Shown in pieces: positions 1 through 8,601 of a stretch of DNA of 64,000 nt. Position 1 is the stretch's first letter. Each line of letters starts with the position of its first letter. The position numbers and the translations under genes are program-made. The DNA is taken from positions 62,001 to 126,000 of the forward strand of contig NZ_JAAGWZ010000004.1 of assembly GCF_010686725.1 (NCBI RefSeq), written 5' to 3'. This stretch comes from Galbitalea soli (GTDB lineage Bacteria > Actinomycetota > Actinomycetes > Actinomycetales > Microbacteriaceae). Under the pieces are notes generated by a model. It was not told where the DNA came from and did no database searches. It saw only the letters and a program-made list of their open reading frames with translations.

Positions 1-863
1 GAGCGGCGCTGGATAGGTTCACGCTCGAGGCGGGGCCGGGCATCCACTGCCTGCTCGGCGACAACGGGGCGGGCAAGTCGACCGCATTCGCCGTGTTGAC
101 CGGCGCGCGGCGTCCCGACGCCGGTGACGTGCTGGTCGGCGGCGAGCGCGTTCGCCGGGGCGGCGCGACCGCGCGGCTGATCGGTTCGGCCCCGCAGAGT
201 CTGTCGTACCCGCCGACGGTTCGCGTGCGGGAGGTGGTCGACTACGTGGCCGCTCACTATGCGGCGCCCGCACCCACTGCCGCGATCCTCGATCGCGTCG
301 GGCTCACCGCGCTCGCACGCCGCAGCTGCGGTGGGTTGAGCGGCGGGGAGGCGCGGCGGCTGGCCCTCGCCTGTGCGCTCGTCGGCGACACCCCGGTCGT
401 GGTGCTCGACGAACCGTCGGCGGGGCTCGATCGAAGTGGCCAGGGGGAGCTGCGGGAGATCATCCGCGGTCTGGGGTCGGCTGGCCGGATCGTGCTGCTC
501 GCCTCGCACGACCTCGCGGACGTGGAGGCGCTCGCCGACCGCGTCTGGGTCGTCGCCGCGGGGCGGGTCGTGCTGGGTACGGACCCGGACGACATCACGC
601 GGAGATTGGGTACACGGCGGATCCGGTTCCCCATCGCACGCGCGGTCGGATGGAAGCCCGTCGCCGTGCGCGTCGACCCCGAGGCGGTGGTAAGCGAGGC
701 CGCGGGCACCGCCATCATTTCGACCACCCGTGCGGATGCGGTCGCCCGCGAGCTCCTCGGTGTCGACGGCCTGGCAGATCTCACGATCGAGCGCCCGACC
801 CTCGGCGAGGCGATCGATCAGCTCGCCCTGGCCACGCGCGACGCAACGGATGCGCCCGCATGA
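1..863 (+). CDS. ABC transporter ATP-binding protein, 5' partial
   Basis: This is the nucleotide-binding subunit of an ABC exporter, cut by the window edge; the open frame runs from base 3. It shows a Walker A motif (GDNGAGKS), a Q-loop glutamine (SAPQS), the signature LSGGEARR and a Walker B (VVVLDEPSAGLD), followed by an H-loop histidine (LLASHD). Only the first few N-terminal residues are missing. Its TGA overlaps the ATG of the next gene (ATGA at 860-863), so the two are translationally coupled. The family drives export or bacteriocin/lipid handling with an ABC-2 permease. The substrate cannot be told from sequence. Confidence 0.93.
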   Translation, partial: AALDRFTLEAGPGIHCLLGDNGAGKSTAFAVLTGARRPDAGDVLVGGERVRRGGATARLIGSAPQSLSYPPTVRVREVVDYVAAHYAAPAPTAAILDRVGLTALARRSCGGLSGGEARRLALACALVGDTPVVVLDEPSAGLDRSGQGELREIIRGLGSAGRIVLLASHDLADVEALADRVWVVAAGRVVLGTDPDDITRRLGTRRIRFPIARAVGWKPVAVRVDPEAVVSEAAGTAIISTTRADAVARELLGVDGLADLTIERPTLGEAIDQLALATRDATDAPA

Positions 864-1579
864 CGGTCATCATCGCGACCGTCCGCCTCCAGGTGATCGA
901 ACTGGTGCGGCTGCCCGCGTTCCTGCTGCCGCTCGCCGCCTTCCCCACGATGCTCTACGTGCTGCTGCCGGCGAACCTGGCCCGGCCCTCCCTGCTCACA
1001 CTTCTCGGGTACCTCGCCTTCGCGATTCTCGGCACGATGATGTTCCAGTTCGGCGTCGGAATCGCGACGGGGCGCAACGATCCCTGGACCATCTATACCC
1101 AGACGCTACCGACGCGGGCGGTCCAACGAATCGTGGCGCTGGTCGGTGCGGGCATCGCCTTCTCGGCGCTCTTCTGCGTTCCCCTCGTCGTCGCCGGGTC
1201 AGCGAGCGGGGCGCTTCGAGCCGCGACGCCCGGCGCCATCGCGCTGATCATCCTGGCGCTTCTCCTCGGCGCGGTCGTGCACGGACTTTTCGGGCTCTCC
1301 CTCGGCTTCTGGTTGCCCGCCCGAGGAGCAGTCGGCATCACCAACCTCGTCTACTTCCCCCTCTCCTACGTCGGCGGCCTGTTCGGCCCCGTCGCCCCCG
1401 GACCGCTCACCGAGATCCACCCCTGGACCCCGACCGGAGGGTGGATGGACCTGCTGCACGCCTCCGCCTCGGGAGAGTTCGCGGGGCGCCCCATGCTCGT
1501 GCTGGCGGGCTACGCCGCGGCGTTCGGCGCCGCGACGCTCGTGGGGTACCTGCGGGTGGAACGCACGGTATACGCGTGA
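860..1579 (+). CDS. ABC-2 type membrane permease
   Basis: This 239-residue integral membrane protein has about six hydrophobic segments and almost no soluble domain. It is the likely permease partner of the preceding ATPase. The start is the ATG inside the ATGA overlap; an upstream extension in the same frame is only the antisense shadow of the ATPase gene. The protein begins MTVIIATVRLQVIEL, a short cytoplasmic amphipathic helix typical of ABC-2 permeases, and ends in a final transmembrane helix followed by RVERTVYA. The exported compound is unknown. Confidence 0.85.
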   Translation: MTVIIATVRLQVIELVRLPAFLLPLAAFPTMLYVLLPANLARPSLLTLLGYLAFAILGTMMFQFGVGIATGRNDPWTIYTQTLPTRAVQRIVALVGAGIAFSALFCVPLVVAGSASGALRAATPGAIALIILALLLGAVVHGLFGLSLGFWLPARGAVGITNLVYFPLSYVGGLFGPVAPGPLTEIHPWTPTGGWMDLLHASASGEFAGRPMLVLAGYAAAFGAATLVGYLRVERTVYA

Positions 1580-1643
1580 GCGGAGTGGCGGTGGGTCGCG
1601 CACGGTCGGCGGTTTTCGCGTGTCGGCGGGGCGGGCAGCCTGT

Positions 1644-1649
1644 CACACT
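1644..1649 (+). promoter_or_regulatory. putative -10 element of a leaderless promoter (cyclase gene)
   Basis: CACACT ends six bases before the ATG at 1656, and no Shine-Dalgarno sequence is visible. The same spacing recurs at several other genes here (27862, 28320, 48728, 54122, 57527). Confidence 0.4.
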
Positions 1650-1655
1650 CGGGGG

Positions 1656-2336
1656 ATGACCACCCGCATCGTCGACCTCAGCCACCGCATCCGCGCCGGA
1701 CTCGTCACCTACCCCGGCCTGCCCGCCCCCGAGATCACCCCGCACCTCACGCGCGCCCAGTCGCGCAGCCGTTACGCGCCGGGCACCGAGTTCGAGATGG
1801 ACATCATCACGATGATCGGCAACACCGGCACCTATCTCGACAGCCCGTTCCATCGCTACGAGGGCGGGGATGACCTCGCCGCCCTCGATCTGGCCACCCT
1901 CGTCGACCTGCCCACGGTCGTCGTGCGGGCCGATCCTGCGACGCTCGTGGACGGCCGCGGCATCCCGGCGTCCGCGCTCGCGGGGCACGCGCTCGCGGGA
2001 GCGGCGGTGCTCCTCGACACGGGCTGGTCGCGCCACTTCGGGACGCCCGCCTACGGCGTCCGCGCTCCCTACCTGACGGCGGAGGCGACGGCCGCGCTGA
2101 TCGATTCGGGCGCTGCGCTCGTGGGCATCGACTCCGTGAACATCGACGACACGGAGCCGGAGGCCGCGGGGGAGCGGCCAGCGCACTCGGGGCTGCTGGC
2201 GGCGGGCATCCACGTGGTGGAGCACCTGACCGGTCTCGCCGCGCTGCCTGCGACGGGCGCGCGCTTCACCGCGGCGCCCCCGGCGGTCGAGGGATTCGGC
2301 ACCTTCCCCGTGCGGGCGTTCGCGATCGTGCCCTGA
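1656..2336 (+). CDS. cyclase-family metal-dependent hydrolase, altered metal site
   Basis: This 226-residue protein belongs to the cyclase/kynurenine-formamidase family, whose members are metal-dependent amidases and cyclases. The family motif HxGTHxDxPxH reads NTGTYLDSPFH here. Both metal-binding histidines are replaced (by N and Y), while the Asp, the Pro and the final His remain. The second half of the metal site is intact: His in RPAHSGLL and a Glu 12 residues later in HVVEHL. The ATG at 1656 is chosen because the protein then begins directly with TTRIVDLSHRI and a -10-like CACACT ends six bases upstream, suggesting a leaderless message. The substrate is unknown; it should not be called kynurenine formamidase. 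Confidence 0.82.
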   Translation: MTTRIVDLSHRIRAGLVTYPGLPAPEITPHLTRAQSRSRYAPGTEFEMDIITMIGNTGTYLDSPFHRYEGGDDLAALDLATLVDLPTVVVRADPATLVDGRGIPASALAGHALAGAAVLLDTGWSRHFGTPAYGVRAPYLTAEATAALIDSGAALVGIDSVNIDDTEPEAAGERPAHSGLLAAGIHVVEHLTGLAALPATGARFTAAPPAVEGFGTFPVRAFAIVP

Positions 2337-2353
2337 CGGCGCTGCTCCGCCCC

Positions 2354-2408
2354 GCGCGCCCACCCCGCAACGCAGGCGCTCGCACGGCGCGCCCACCCCG
2401 CAACGCAG
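2354..2408. repeat. 22-bp direct repeat, two copies, plus a partial third
   Basis: The 22-bp block containing GCGCGCCCACCCCGCAACG occurs at 2354-2375 and 2387-2408, 33 bp apart. A shorter version (CCACCCGCAACGCA) follows at 2425-2438. It lies between convergent genes and codes for nothing obvious. Confidence 0.7.
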
Positions 2409-2441
2409 AAGCCCGAAACTGGCACCACCCGCAACGCACGA

Positions 2442-2474
2442 AACCCCGCCCGGACCGAGGTCCGAGCGGGGTTC
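2442..2474 (-). terminator. stem-loop terminator after the chvE gene
   Basis: A near-perfect inverted repeat (AACCCCGC, CGGAC, loop cgag, GTCCG, GCGGGGTT) lies 45 bases beyond the stop of the minus-strand chvE gene. It also lies after the plus-strand cyclase gene. It probably ends transcription from both sides. There is no long T-run, as is common in high-GC actinobacteria. Confidence 0.7.
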
Positions 2475-2518
2475 CGCTGCTGTGTTACGAAAGGGACCGA
2501 GGTCCCGGGAGTCGGGTG

Positions 2519-3613
2519 TTACTTGGTGAGCGGCTCGAGCGTGGGGTTGTCCTTGTATGCCTCGGCAGCGTTCGCCTTGGTCACGAGGATCGGGGTCAGC
2601 TCGACCGACGGCACCGTGATGACGCCGTTGTAGTTGTTCTTGTCGACCACGGTCGCGGGCTTCTGGCCCTTGCTCAGGGTGACGACGAGGTCGACGGCGG
2701 CCTGCGCCTCGTCCTGCGTGTTCTTGTAGATGGTGCTGTACTGAATGCCCTGCATGATCAGCGGGATGGAGGCGGTCTCCGAGTCCTGTCCGGTCACGAT
2801 CGGGTACGGCTTGCCGGCCGCCTTGACGGCGGTGAGGATGGCGCGGCCGAGCGTGTCGTTCGGCGAGAGCACGCCGTCGAGCGTCGGGGTGGCGGCGCTG
2901 TAGTTCTTGGTCAGGAGGTCGCTCATGCGGGACTGCGCGTTCTGCGCGAGCCAGCCCTGCGTGGAGACCTGCTGGAACTTCGTCTCACCCGAGGCGACCT
3001 TGAGGGTGCCGTCGTCGATCTTCGGCTGCAGGATGCTCATGGCACCGTTGAAGAAGATCGGCGCGTTGGCGTCGTCGGGCGAACCGGCGAACAGCTCGAT
3101 GTTGTACGGGCCGGTCGCCTTCTTGGCGGCCATTCCGTCGAGGAGCGCCTGGCCCTGGAGCTGGCCGACCTTGAAGTTGTTGAAGGCGACGTAGTAGTCG
3201 ACGTTCTTCGTGCCGGTGAGGTTGCGGTCCCACGCGATGACGATCGCGCCGGCCGCCTTGGCCGCCTTGACCTGGGTGCCGAGCTGGCTGCCGTCCTGGG
3301 CGGCGACGATGATGACCTTGTCACCCTTGGTGACCATGGCGGACACCTCGTTCTGCTGGTCGGGAACCGTGTTGGTGGCCGCCGCGTACTGCACGTCGGC
3401 CTTGAAGCCGGCCGCGGTGATCGACTTCTCGAACGCCGCCTTCGCGAGAACCCAGTTCTGCGAGGTCTTGGCGGGGAGCGCGACGCCGATGGTGTCACCC
3501 TTCTTGATGGTGCTGCTGCTGTCGCCCGACGTGGTGCCGCGCGAGGAACAGGCCGTGAGCGCCATGATCGCGATGGTCGCGACCGTTGCGCCCATGATTA
3601 GCTGCTTCCGCAT
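2519..3613 (-). CDS. chvE: multiple-monosaccharide ABC transporter substrate-binding lipoprotein (ChvE type), copy 1
   Basis: This 364-residue periplasmic-binding-protein-like lipoprotein captures a monosaccharide outside the cell and delivers it to the MmsAB complex. A short lysine/arginine start and hydrophobic stretch lead to the lipobox LTAC with Cys22 as the acylation site. The mature part has the two-lobed type 1 fold signatures of ChvE proteins, such as AGAIVIAWDRN and [13 protein letters not shown]. Closest in this window is the SBP at 12885, with many shared blocks. It is the last gene of the minus-strand order ATPase-permease-SBP. An AAGGG sequence precedes the ATG. The sugar could be arabinose, xylose, galactose or glucose. 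Confidence 0.9.
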   Translation of the reverse strand: MRKQLIMGATVATIAIMALTACSSRGTTSGDSSSTIKKGDTIGVALPAKTSQNWVLAKAAFEKSITAAGFKADVQYAAATNTVPDQQNEVSAMVTKGDKVIIVAAQDGSQLGTQVKAAKAAGAIVIAWDRNLTGTKNVDYYVAFNNFKVGQLQGQALLDGMAAKKATGPYNIELFAGSPDDANAPIFFNGAMSILQPKIDDGTLKVASGETKFQQVSTQGWLAQNAQSRMSDLLTKNYSAATPTLDGVLSPNDTLGRAILTAVKAAGKPYPIVTGQDSETASIPLIMQGIQYSTIYKNTQDEAQAAVDLVVTLSKGQKPATVVDKNNYNGVITVPSVELTPILVTKANAAEAYKDNPTLEPLTK

Positions 3614-3673
3614 TGAATGCCCTTTTCTTCTGTGATTGGAGGAGACGGTTGCGCACGGGGCGCATCCTGTTAT

Positions 3674-3702
3674 TTGCTGACGCCGTAGTGCTACGGCAGC
3701 AA
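3674..3702 (-). promoter_or_regulatory. intra-operon stem-loop between permease and SBP genes
   Basis: The inverted repeat TTGCTG..GCCGTAG-tg-CTACGG.CAGCAA overlaps the stop codon of the permease gene. It sits 60 bases before the SBP start. It is placed to act as a processing site or partial terminator that lets SBP mRNA accumulate separately. Confidence 0.5.
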
Positions 3703-4992
3703 AACCTGGGGGGAGTCGTCGATCGACTTCGGCTGCTCGGTCGCGCTCCCGGTACCGGTCGACGCGTCACCGCCACCGCTCTTGCGAGTGAAGTTGCGCG
3801 TGAGGTACCCGATGACCGAGGGGCGGCCCTGCACCTTGCTGTAGACGTCGAAGGCGACGGCGATCAGAAGCACGAGGCCGCGGATGATCAGCACGAGGTT
3901 CGCGTCCGTGCCCACGAGCGACAGCCCGTTGGCGAGGAACGCGAGCACGAGACCACCGATGATCGACCCGGTGATCGTTCCGATACCACCGGCGACGGCG
4001 GCACCACCCACGAAGACGGCGGCGATCGCGTCGAGCTCCCAGCCGGTGCCGTCGGCGGGGCCTGAGGAGCCGGAGTAGGCGACGAACACCATGCCGGCGA
4101 TGGAGGCCAGTACCGACATGTTGAGCATCACGAAGAAGTTGACCCGCTTCGAGTTGACGCCCGACAGCACGGCGGCGTTCGAGTTGCCGCCGACGGCGTA
4201 GAGGTGGCGGCCGAAGACCGTGGTGTTGGTCACGAAGCTGTACAGGATGATCAGCACGCCGAGGATGATCGCGACGATCGGGAGGCTGGTGCCGGCGCGG
4301 CCCGAGGCGAACAGGTAGGTCGCGTAGACGGTGATGCCGCAGAGCACGATCAGGCGCACGACGCTGGCCCAGACCGGCTGGGGCTCGGCACCCATCCGAA
4401 CGCGGGTGGCGCGGGCGCGGATCTCGCGGATGATCAGCACCACCACGACGATGAGCCCGATGAGCAGCGTCGGGTTGCTGTAGCCGAAGTCCGGTCCGAA
4501 GTCGGGCAGGAAGCCCGCGCCGATGACCGTGTACGACTCGGGAACCGGCAGCGCCGTCGAGTTGCCGATGTACTGGTTGCCACCGCGGAAGATCAGCTGG
4601 CCGGCGAGCGTCACGATGAACGCGGGCACCCGCACGTAGGCGACCCAGAAGCCCTGCCAGGCACCGACGAGCACGCCGATGACGAGACCGAGCACGATCG
4701 CGAGCGGCCACGGCAGGTGCCACACGGCCATCGACTGGGCGACGATGATGCCGACGAAGGCGGCGACCGAGCCGACCGACAGGTCGATGTGGCCGGCGAC
4801 GATCACCATCACCATGCCGATCGCGAGGATCAGGATGTAGGAGTACTGCAGGAACACGTTGATGACGTTCGTCGGGTTGAGCGTCAGGCCAGTTGCGATC
4901 TGGAACACGATGATGATCGCGACCAGGGCGATGATCATCCCGAACTGGTTGACGCCGCCGCCACCGCCGAAGATCTTACGAATGCTTTTCAT
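3691..4992 (-). CDS. mmsB: multiple-monosaccharide ABC transporter permease (MmsB type), copy 1
   Basis: This 433-residue BPD_transp_2-family permease has about ten membrane segments and forms the sugar channel for the MmsA ATPase. Typical blocks are [16 protein letters not shown] near residue 60 and the late [12 protein letters not shown] and [16 protein letters not shown]. It is longer than RbsC-type permeases (about 320 residues) because of an insertion in the middle, as is usual for MmsB/GguB. The ATG at 4992 overlaps the stop of the ATPase gene. The C-terminus carries a polar Ser/Gly-rich tail ([14 protein letters not shown]). It is paralogous to the permease at 15637. Confidence 0.92.
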   Translation of the reverse strand: MKSIRKIFGGGGGVNQFGMIIALVAIIIVFQIATGLTLNPTNVINVFLQYSYILILAIGMVMVIVAGHIDLSVGSVAAFVGIIVAQSMAVWHLPWPLAIVLGLVIGVLVGAWQGFWVAYVRVPAFIVTLAGQLIFRGGNQYIGNSTALPVPESYTVIGAGFLPDFGPDFGYSNPTLLIGLIVVVVLIIREIRARATRVRMGAEPQPVWASVVRLIVLCGITVYATYLFASGRAGTSLPIVAIILGVLIILYSFVTNTTVFGRHLYAVGGNSNAAVLSGVNSKRVNFFVMLNMSVLASIAGMVFVAYSGSSGPADGTGWELDAIAAVFVGGAAVAGGIGTITGSIIGGLVLAFLANGLSLVGTDANLVLIIRGLVLLIAVAFDVYSKVQGRPSVIGYLTRNFTRKSGGGDASTGTGSATEQPKSIDDSPQVLLP

Positions 4993-6533
4993 CGAACGTT
5001 GGTCCTTTTCGAGGTCATGCTAACCATCAGCGATTCCGGGTTGGCTTCTTCTGCCGTTAGCTCATTGGTGATCTGGCCCTCGAAGATCGTGTAGATGCGA
5101 TCGGAGAGGCCGAGGAGTTCGGGGAGTTCCGAGGAGATGAGGATGATGCCCTTGCCCTGGCTGGCGAGCTCCTGGATGATGCCGTAGATCTCGAACTTCG
5201 CCCCGACGTCGATGCCGCGGGTGGGCTCGTCGAGGATGAGGATGTCGGGATCGGTGAACATCCACTTGGCCAGCACGACCTTCTGCTGGTTACCGCCGGA
5301 GAGCTTGGTGACGCCCTCGTTGACCGAGGACGCCTTGGTGCGGAGCATCGTGCGGTAGCGCTCCGCCGTCTCGTACTCCTTGACGGAGGAGACGACGCCG
5401 TTCGTGGTGATCTTGGCGAGTCCCGCCGAGACGGTGGCGCGCTTGATGGTGTCGAGCAGGTTGAGGCCGAGCGCCTTGCGGTCTTCGCTCACGTAGCCGA
5501 TGCCGTTCGCGATGGCCTGTGCGACCGAGTTCACCTTGATCGGCTTGCCGTCTTTGATGATCTCGCCCGAGACGTAGGTTCCGTAGGAGTGACCGAAGAG
5601 GCTCATCGCGAGCTCGGTGCGACCGGCGCCCATGAGGCCGGCGAAGCCGACGATCTCGCCCCGGCGCACGACGAAGTTCTCGTTCTTGCAGACCATGCGG
5701 CTCGGGTCGAGCGGGTGCTGAACGTTCCAGTCACGAACCTCGAAGAAGACCTCGCCGATGTTCGGGGTGCGCTCGGGGAAGCGGCTCTCGAGCGAGCGGC
5801 CGACCATTCCGCGAATGATGCGGTCTTCATCCACCCCGTCGCCCTTGACGTCGAGCGTCTCGATGGTCTTGCCGTCGCGGATGATCGTGATGGTGTCGGC
5901 GACCTGCTCGATCTCGTTGAGCTTGTGGGAGATCATGATCGAGGTCACGCCCTTGCCCTTGAGCCCGACGATGAGCTCCAGGAGGTGCTGCGACTCGGAT
6001 TCGTTGAGGGCCGCAGTCGGCTCGTCGAGGATGAGCAGCTTGACCGACTTGTGCAGTGCCTTTGCGATCTCGACGAGCTGCTGCTTGCCGACGCCGAGCG
6101 ACTTGATCTTGGTGTCGGGGTCGTCGTTCAGGCCTACCCGCGCGAGCAGCTCGGTGGCCTGGCGGTGGGCGCTCTCCCAGTCGATCACTCCGAAGCGCGA
6201 CGGCTCGTTGCCGAGGAAGATGTTCTCGGTGATGGAGAGCTCGGGGATGAGCGCGAGTTCCTGGTGGATGATCACGATGCCGGCGGCTTCGCTCTGCTTG
6301 ATGCCGCTGAAGTGAACGACCTGCGACTGGTAGACGATGTCGCCGGAGTAGGTGCCGTAGGGGTAGACGCCCGAGAGCACCTTCATGAGCGTGGACTTGC
6401 CGGCGCCGTTCTCGCCGCAGATCGCGTGAATCTCACCGGCGGCGACGGTCATGCTCACATCGGAGAGAGCCTTGACGCCCGGGAACTCCTTAGTGATCGA
6501 ACGCATCTCGAGGATGGTGGGACCACCAGTCAT
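4989..6533 (-). CDS. mmsA: multiple-monosaccharide ABC transporter ATP-binding protein (MmsA type), copy 1
   Basis: This 514-residue protein has two ABC domains in tandem, as in all RbsA/MglA/MmsA sugar ATPases. Domain 1 has Walker A GENGAGKS at residues 40-47 and Walker [13 protein letters not shown]. Domain 2 carries the usual degenerate Walker A (GLMGAGRTE), the signature LSGGNQQK and Walker [13 protein letters not shown]. It energises uptake through the permease whose gene overlaps it by four bases. It is first in the minus-strand operon and has its own promoter at 6590-6618. It is close in sequence to the copy at 14101. Confidence 0.93.
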   Translation of the reverse strand: MTGGPTILEMRSITKEFPGVKALSDVSMTVAAGEIHAICGENGAGKSTLMKVLSGVYPYGTYSGDIVYQSQVVHFSGIKQSEAAGIVIIHQELALIPELSITENIFLGNEPSRFGVIDWESAHRQATELLARVGLNDDPDTKIKSLGVGKQQLVEIAKALHKSVKLLILDEPTAALNESESQHLLELIVGLKGKGVTSIMISHKLNEIEQVADTITIIRDGKTIETLDVKGDGVDEDRIIRGMVGRSLESRFPERTPNIGEVFFEVRDWNVQHPLDPSRMVCKNENFVVRRGEIVGFAGLMGAGRTELAMSLFGHSYGTYVSGEIIKDGKPIKVNSVAQAIANGIGYVSEDRKALGLNLLDTIKRATVSAGLAKITTNGVVSSVKEYETAERYRTMLRTKASSVNEGVTKLSGGNQQKVVLAKWMFTDPDILILDEPTRGIDVGAKFEIYGIIQELASQGKGIILISSELPELLGLSDRIYTIFEGQITNELTAEEANPESLMVSMTSKRTNVR

Positions 6534-6589
6534 ATTGCACCGCCGTCTCTGGACTTCGCTGTCGTTCGGGATCGAAATCGCCCTGTGTC

Positions 6590-6618
6590 ACGATAGGCGC
6601 AACGACCGCTGGCGTCAA
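6590..6618 (-). promoter_or_regulatory. sigma-70-type promoter of the first mmsA-mmsB-chvE operon
   Basis: Read on the minus strand: -35 TTGACG (6618-6613), a 17-base spacer and -10 TATCGT (6595-6590). Transcription would start near 6583, about 50 bases before the ATG at 6533. Confidence 0.6.
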
Positions 6619-6883
6619 AAGTTGAACGCAACGAATTGATAACGGATTGGTAAACCCGAGCGGGCGGCGACGGCGGGGATCGGCTTAAGGCCGCTTCAGC
6701 GCTGGGAAGACGCGCGCACGAGCGGGTGGGCGTGATTGCCGGTTTAACGTCAAGTCCTGAAGTCAGGTCGTGAACTCGGGGCGGCGGCGCGTGAACCCAA
6801 GGCGGGCGGGCCGGGCGGGGGATGACCGGGCGCCGGTTATCCACCGATGACGGCGCCGCACTCGCCCTCCCGACGCGGAGGGG

Positions 6884-6914
6884 CATAATGCTGCAAACGA
6901 TGTGAACGTTTCCA
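6884..6914 (+). promoter_or_regulatory. -10 element and operator of the LacI-family gene
   Basis: CATAAT (6884-6889) looks like a -10 element. TGTGAACGTTTCCA at 6901-6914 fits the LacI-family pattern TGnnAnCGnTnnCA and would overlap the start of transcription. Its left half TGTGAACG is identical to that of the araB operator at 8588. Autoregulation is the simplest reading. Confidence 0.55.
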
Positions 6915-6940
6915 AGCGGAGAGAATCGCGGCCGGAGAGC

Positions 6941-7957
6941 ATGGAACCCGAGAAGGTGCGAGCGCCGAACATCCGCGATGTCGCGCGCCTCGCCGGGGTG
7001 TCGTACCAGACGGTCTCCCGCGTGCTCAACGACAGCCCGAGCATCCGCCCGGAGACGCGGCAGAAGGTGCTCGATGTCATCGAGGCGGTCGGCTACCGGC
7101 CCAACCAGGCGGCGCGCGCGCTCGTCACGAGCCGCTCGCGGACCATCGGCGTGCTCACTTCGCAGAGCGCGCACTACGGCCCGACGACGAGTTTGAACGC
7201 GATCGAAACCGCGGCGCGCGATGCGGGATACCGGCTCAGCGTCACCACGATCAGCACCGCCGACTACGCCTCGACCCGGGCGGGGCTCGACTACCTCATG
7301 AGCCAGTCGATCGAGGCGCTCGTGGTGATCGCGCCGCAGGTGCGGGTGTTCGATGCGATCCACGAGCTGTCGGTCGGTGTGCCGTTCGTGACCCTGGAAT
7401 CGACCGGGCGCGACCCCGGCCACAGCCTCTCCGTCGACCAGACCGAGGGCGCCCGCCTCGCGGTGCGGCACCTCATCGACCTAGGGCACAGCGAGATCCT
7501 CCACATCTCGGGCCCGCAGGACTGGATCGAGGCCGAGGCGCGCATGCAGGGCTACCTGCAGGAGATGAACGAGGCCGAACTGCGCACCCGTGCCCCCGTG
7601 CTCGGTGACTGGACCGCCCACTTCGGCTACTACGCCGGCCTCGAGTTGCTGCGTTTTCGCGACTTCACCGCGGTGTTCTGCGGCAACGACCAGATGGCGC
7701 TCGGATTCATGCACGCCTGCCGCGAGATGGGGCTGACGGTGCCCGGCGACATCAGCATCGTCGGATTCGACGACATCCCCGAGGCCGCCCACTTCCTGCC
7801 GCCGCTCACCACCGTGCGCCAGAACTTCGTCGAGATCGGCCGGCGCGCGATCGCCGTGCTGCTCGGGGAGCTCGGCGGCCAGCCCGACCAGAACCACACC
7901 CCGATCACGCCGGAGCTGATCGTGCGCGCCTCGACGTCCCGCGTCGTGGTGCGCTGA
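6941..7957 (+). CDS. LacI-family transcriptional regulator, probable arabinose regulator
   Basis: This 338-residue repressor has an N-terminal helix-turn-helix and hinge (NIRDVARLAGVSYQTVSRVL from residue 10) and a periplasmic-binding-like effector domain ending near residue 335. The start ATG at 6941 is preferred over GTG at 6902. GGAG lies a few bases upstream of it, whereas the GTG lies inside the palindromic operator 6901-6914 with no ribosome-binding site. It sits between the first ChvE importer and the araBDA operon. The araB promoter carries sites matching its own operator, so L-arabinose or a derivative is the likely inducer. Confidence 0.88.
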   Translation: MEPEKVRAPNIRDVARLAGVSYQTVSRVLNDSPSIRPETRQKVLDVIEAVGYRPNQAARALVTSRSRTIGVLTSQSAHYGPTTSLNAIETAARDAGYRLSVTTISTADYASTRAGLDYLMSQSIEALVVIAPQVRVFDAIHELSVGVPFVTLESTGRDPGHSLSVDQTEGARLAVRHLIDLGHSEILHISGPQDWIEAEARMQGYLQEMNEAELRTRAPVLGDWTAHFGYYAGLELLRFRDFTAVFCGNDQMALGFMHACREMGLTVPGDISIVGFDDIPEAAHFLPPLTTVRQNFVEIGRRAIAVLLGELGGQPDQNHTPITPELIVRASTSRVVVR

Positions 7958-8000
7958 GGGGAGGCGTCCCGCGCCTCCGCGCGAGTTGGCGCGCCCCGCG

Positions 8001-8110
8001 CCGCGCGAGTTGGCACTTTTTGTGCCACAAGTCGCGTTTCGCGGTCACGATCGGCAACGGATGACCGTGCTCGCGTGTTGTTGCACAAATCTGTCCCACA
8101 AAACGAGGGT
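8001..8110. repeat. dispersed palindromic repeat, copy 1
   Basis: This 110-bp unit is repeated 194 bp downstream with only two differences. Similarity weakens but continues for about 38 bp more, to 8148. It begins with a hairpin TTGGCAC-ttttt-GTGCCA(A) and ends in ACAAAACGAGGGT. It has no transposase and no obvious target-site duplication. Confidence 0.85.
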
Positions 8111-8194
8111 GCTGGCACTGGCGGAGCGGGTTCGCGCCGCGAACCGCCTTTGACCCCGGGTTGGGCGCGGGTTTGCTCGGCCCTGCCCGCACCG

Positions 8195-8304
8195 CCGCGC
8201 GAGTTGGCACTTTTTGTGCCACAAGTCGCGTTTCGCGGTCACGATCGGCAACGGATGACCGTGCTCGCGTGATGTTGCACAAATCTGTCGCACAAAACGA
8301 GGGT
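8195..8304. repeat. dispersed palindromic repeat, copy 2
   Basis: Second copy of the 110-bp unit at 8001, in the same orientation. The two differences are at the TTG/ATG near 8272 and CCC/CGC near 8290. The looser 3' similarity runs to about 8342. Confidence 0.85.
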
Positions 8305-8545
8305 TCCGGCACGGGCCGGGCGGGTTCGCACCGCGAACCTCCGCATATCCACCGCGAACGCTCCCCGGCGGCCCACTCCAACGCCCCAATCGGGCCACCC
8401 CGCCGCCCCAATCCGGCCACCCCGCCGCCCCCATCGGGCCAATCGGCCGGGCCAGTCGCCTGGCCCGACAGCCCCGCCTCGAACCGTCGCACGCCGGGGC
8501 GAAGGTAACGATCCGGTGACGCAAACGACCGGGCAGCTCAGGTGC

Positions 8546-8576
8546 TTGACAGATGTGACCGTTTCGGCTGTAGCAT
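8546..8576 (+). promoter_or_regulatory. araB promoter
   Basis: -35 TTGACA at 8546-8551. The -10 is TGTAGC (8569-8574, spacer 17) or TAGCAT (8571-8576, spacer 19). The spacer contains a LacI-type half-operator and a full palindrome lies just downstream. Confidence 0.65.
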
Positions 8577-8601
8577 GTCGGAAGTCGTGTGAACGGTCAC
8601 A
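8554..8601 (+). promoter_or_regulatory. two LacI-family operators at the araB promoter
   Basis: TGTGAACGGTCACA at 8588-8601 is an almost perfect palindrome (TGTGA/TCACA arms). TGTGACCGTTTCGG at 8554-8567 matches its complement at 10 of 14 bases. One lies in the promoter spacer and the other at or just after the transcription start, as for a repressor. The TGTGAACG half also occurs at 6901. Confidence 0.65.

Larger units (their letters stand above)
6534..6940. promoter_or_regulatory. divergent control region between mmsA and its neighbouring LacI gene
   Basis: This 407-base region holds the minus-strand promoter at 6590-6618 and an inverted repeat GTTG-AACG-CAAC at 6621-6632 just upstream of its -35. 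That repeat is a possible operator. It also holds the -10 and operator of the plus-strand regulator near 6884-6914. The stretch 6650-6880 shows no other signal I can recognise. Confidence 0.5.

Noticed and set aside
2354-2408. CRISPR-like array
   Set aside because: Only two full 22-bp copies with an 11-bp gap, no cas genes, and no further regular repeats anywhere in the window.
2516-3601. A 361-codon plus-strand frame opposite chvE, and similar long antisense frames opposite 4989-6533, 14101-15630, 45242-47335 and 54122-55594
   Set aside because: These are mirror frames produced by GC-rich third positions; the translations are repetitive (Arg, Gly, Val, Asp runs) and the opposite strand has a clear family match.
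6902-6940. GTG at 6902 as the start of the LacI gene
   Set aside because: It lies inside a palindromic operator just after a -10-like element and has no ribosome-binding site; the ATG at 6941 has GGAG.
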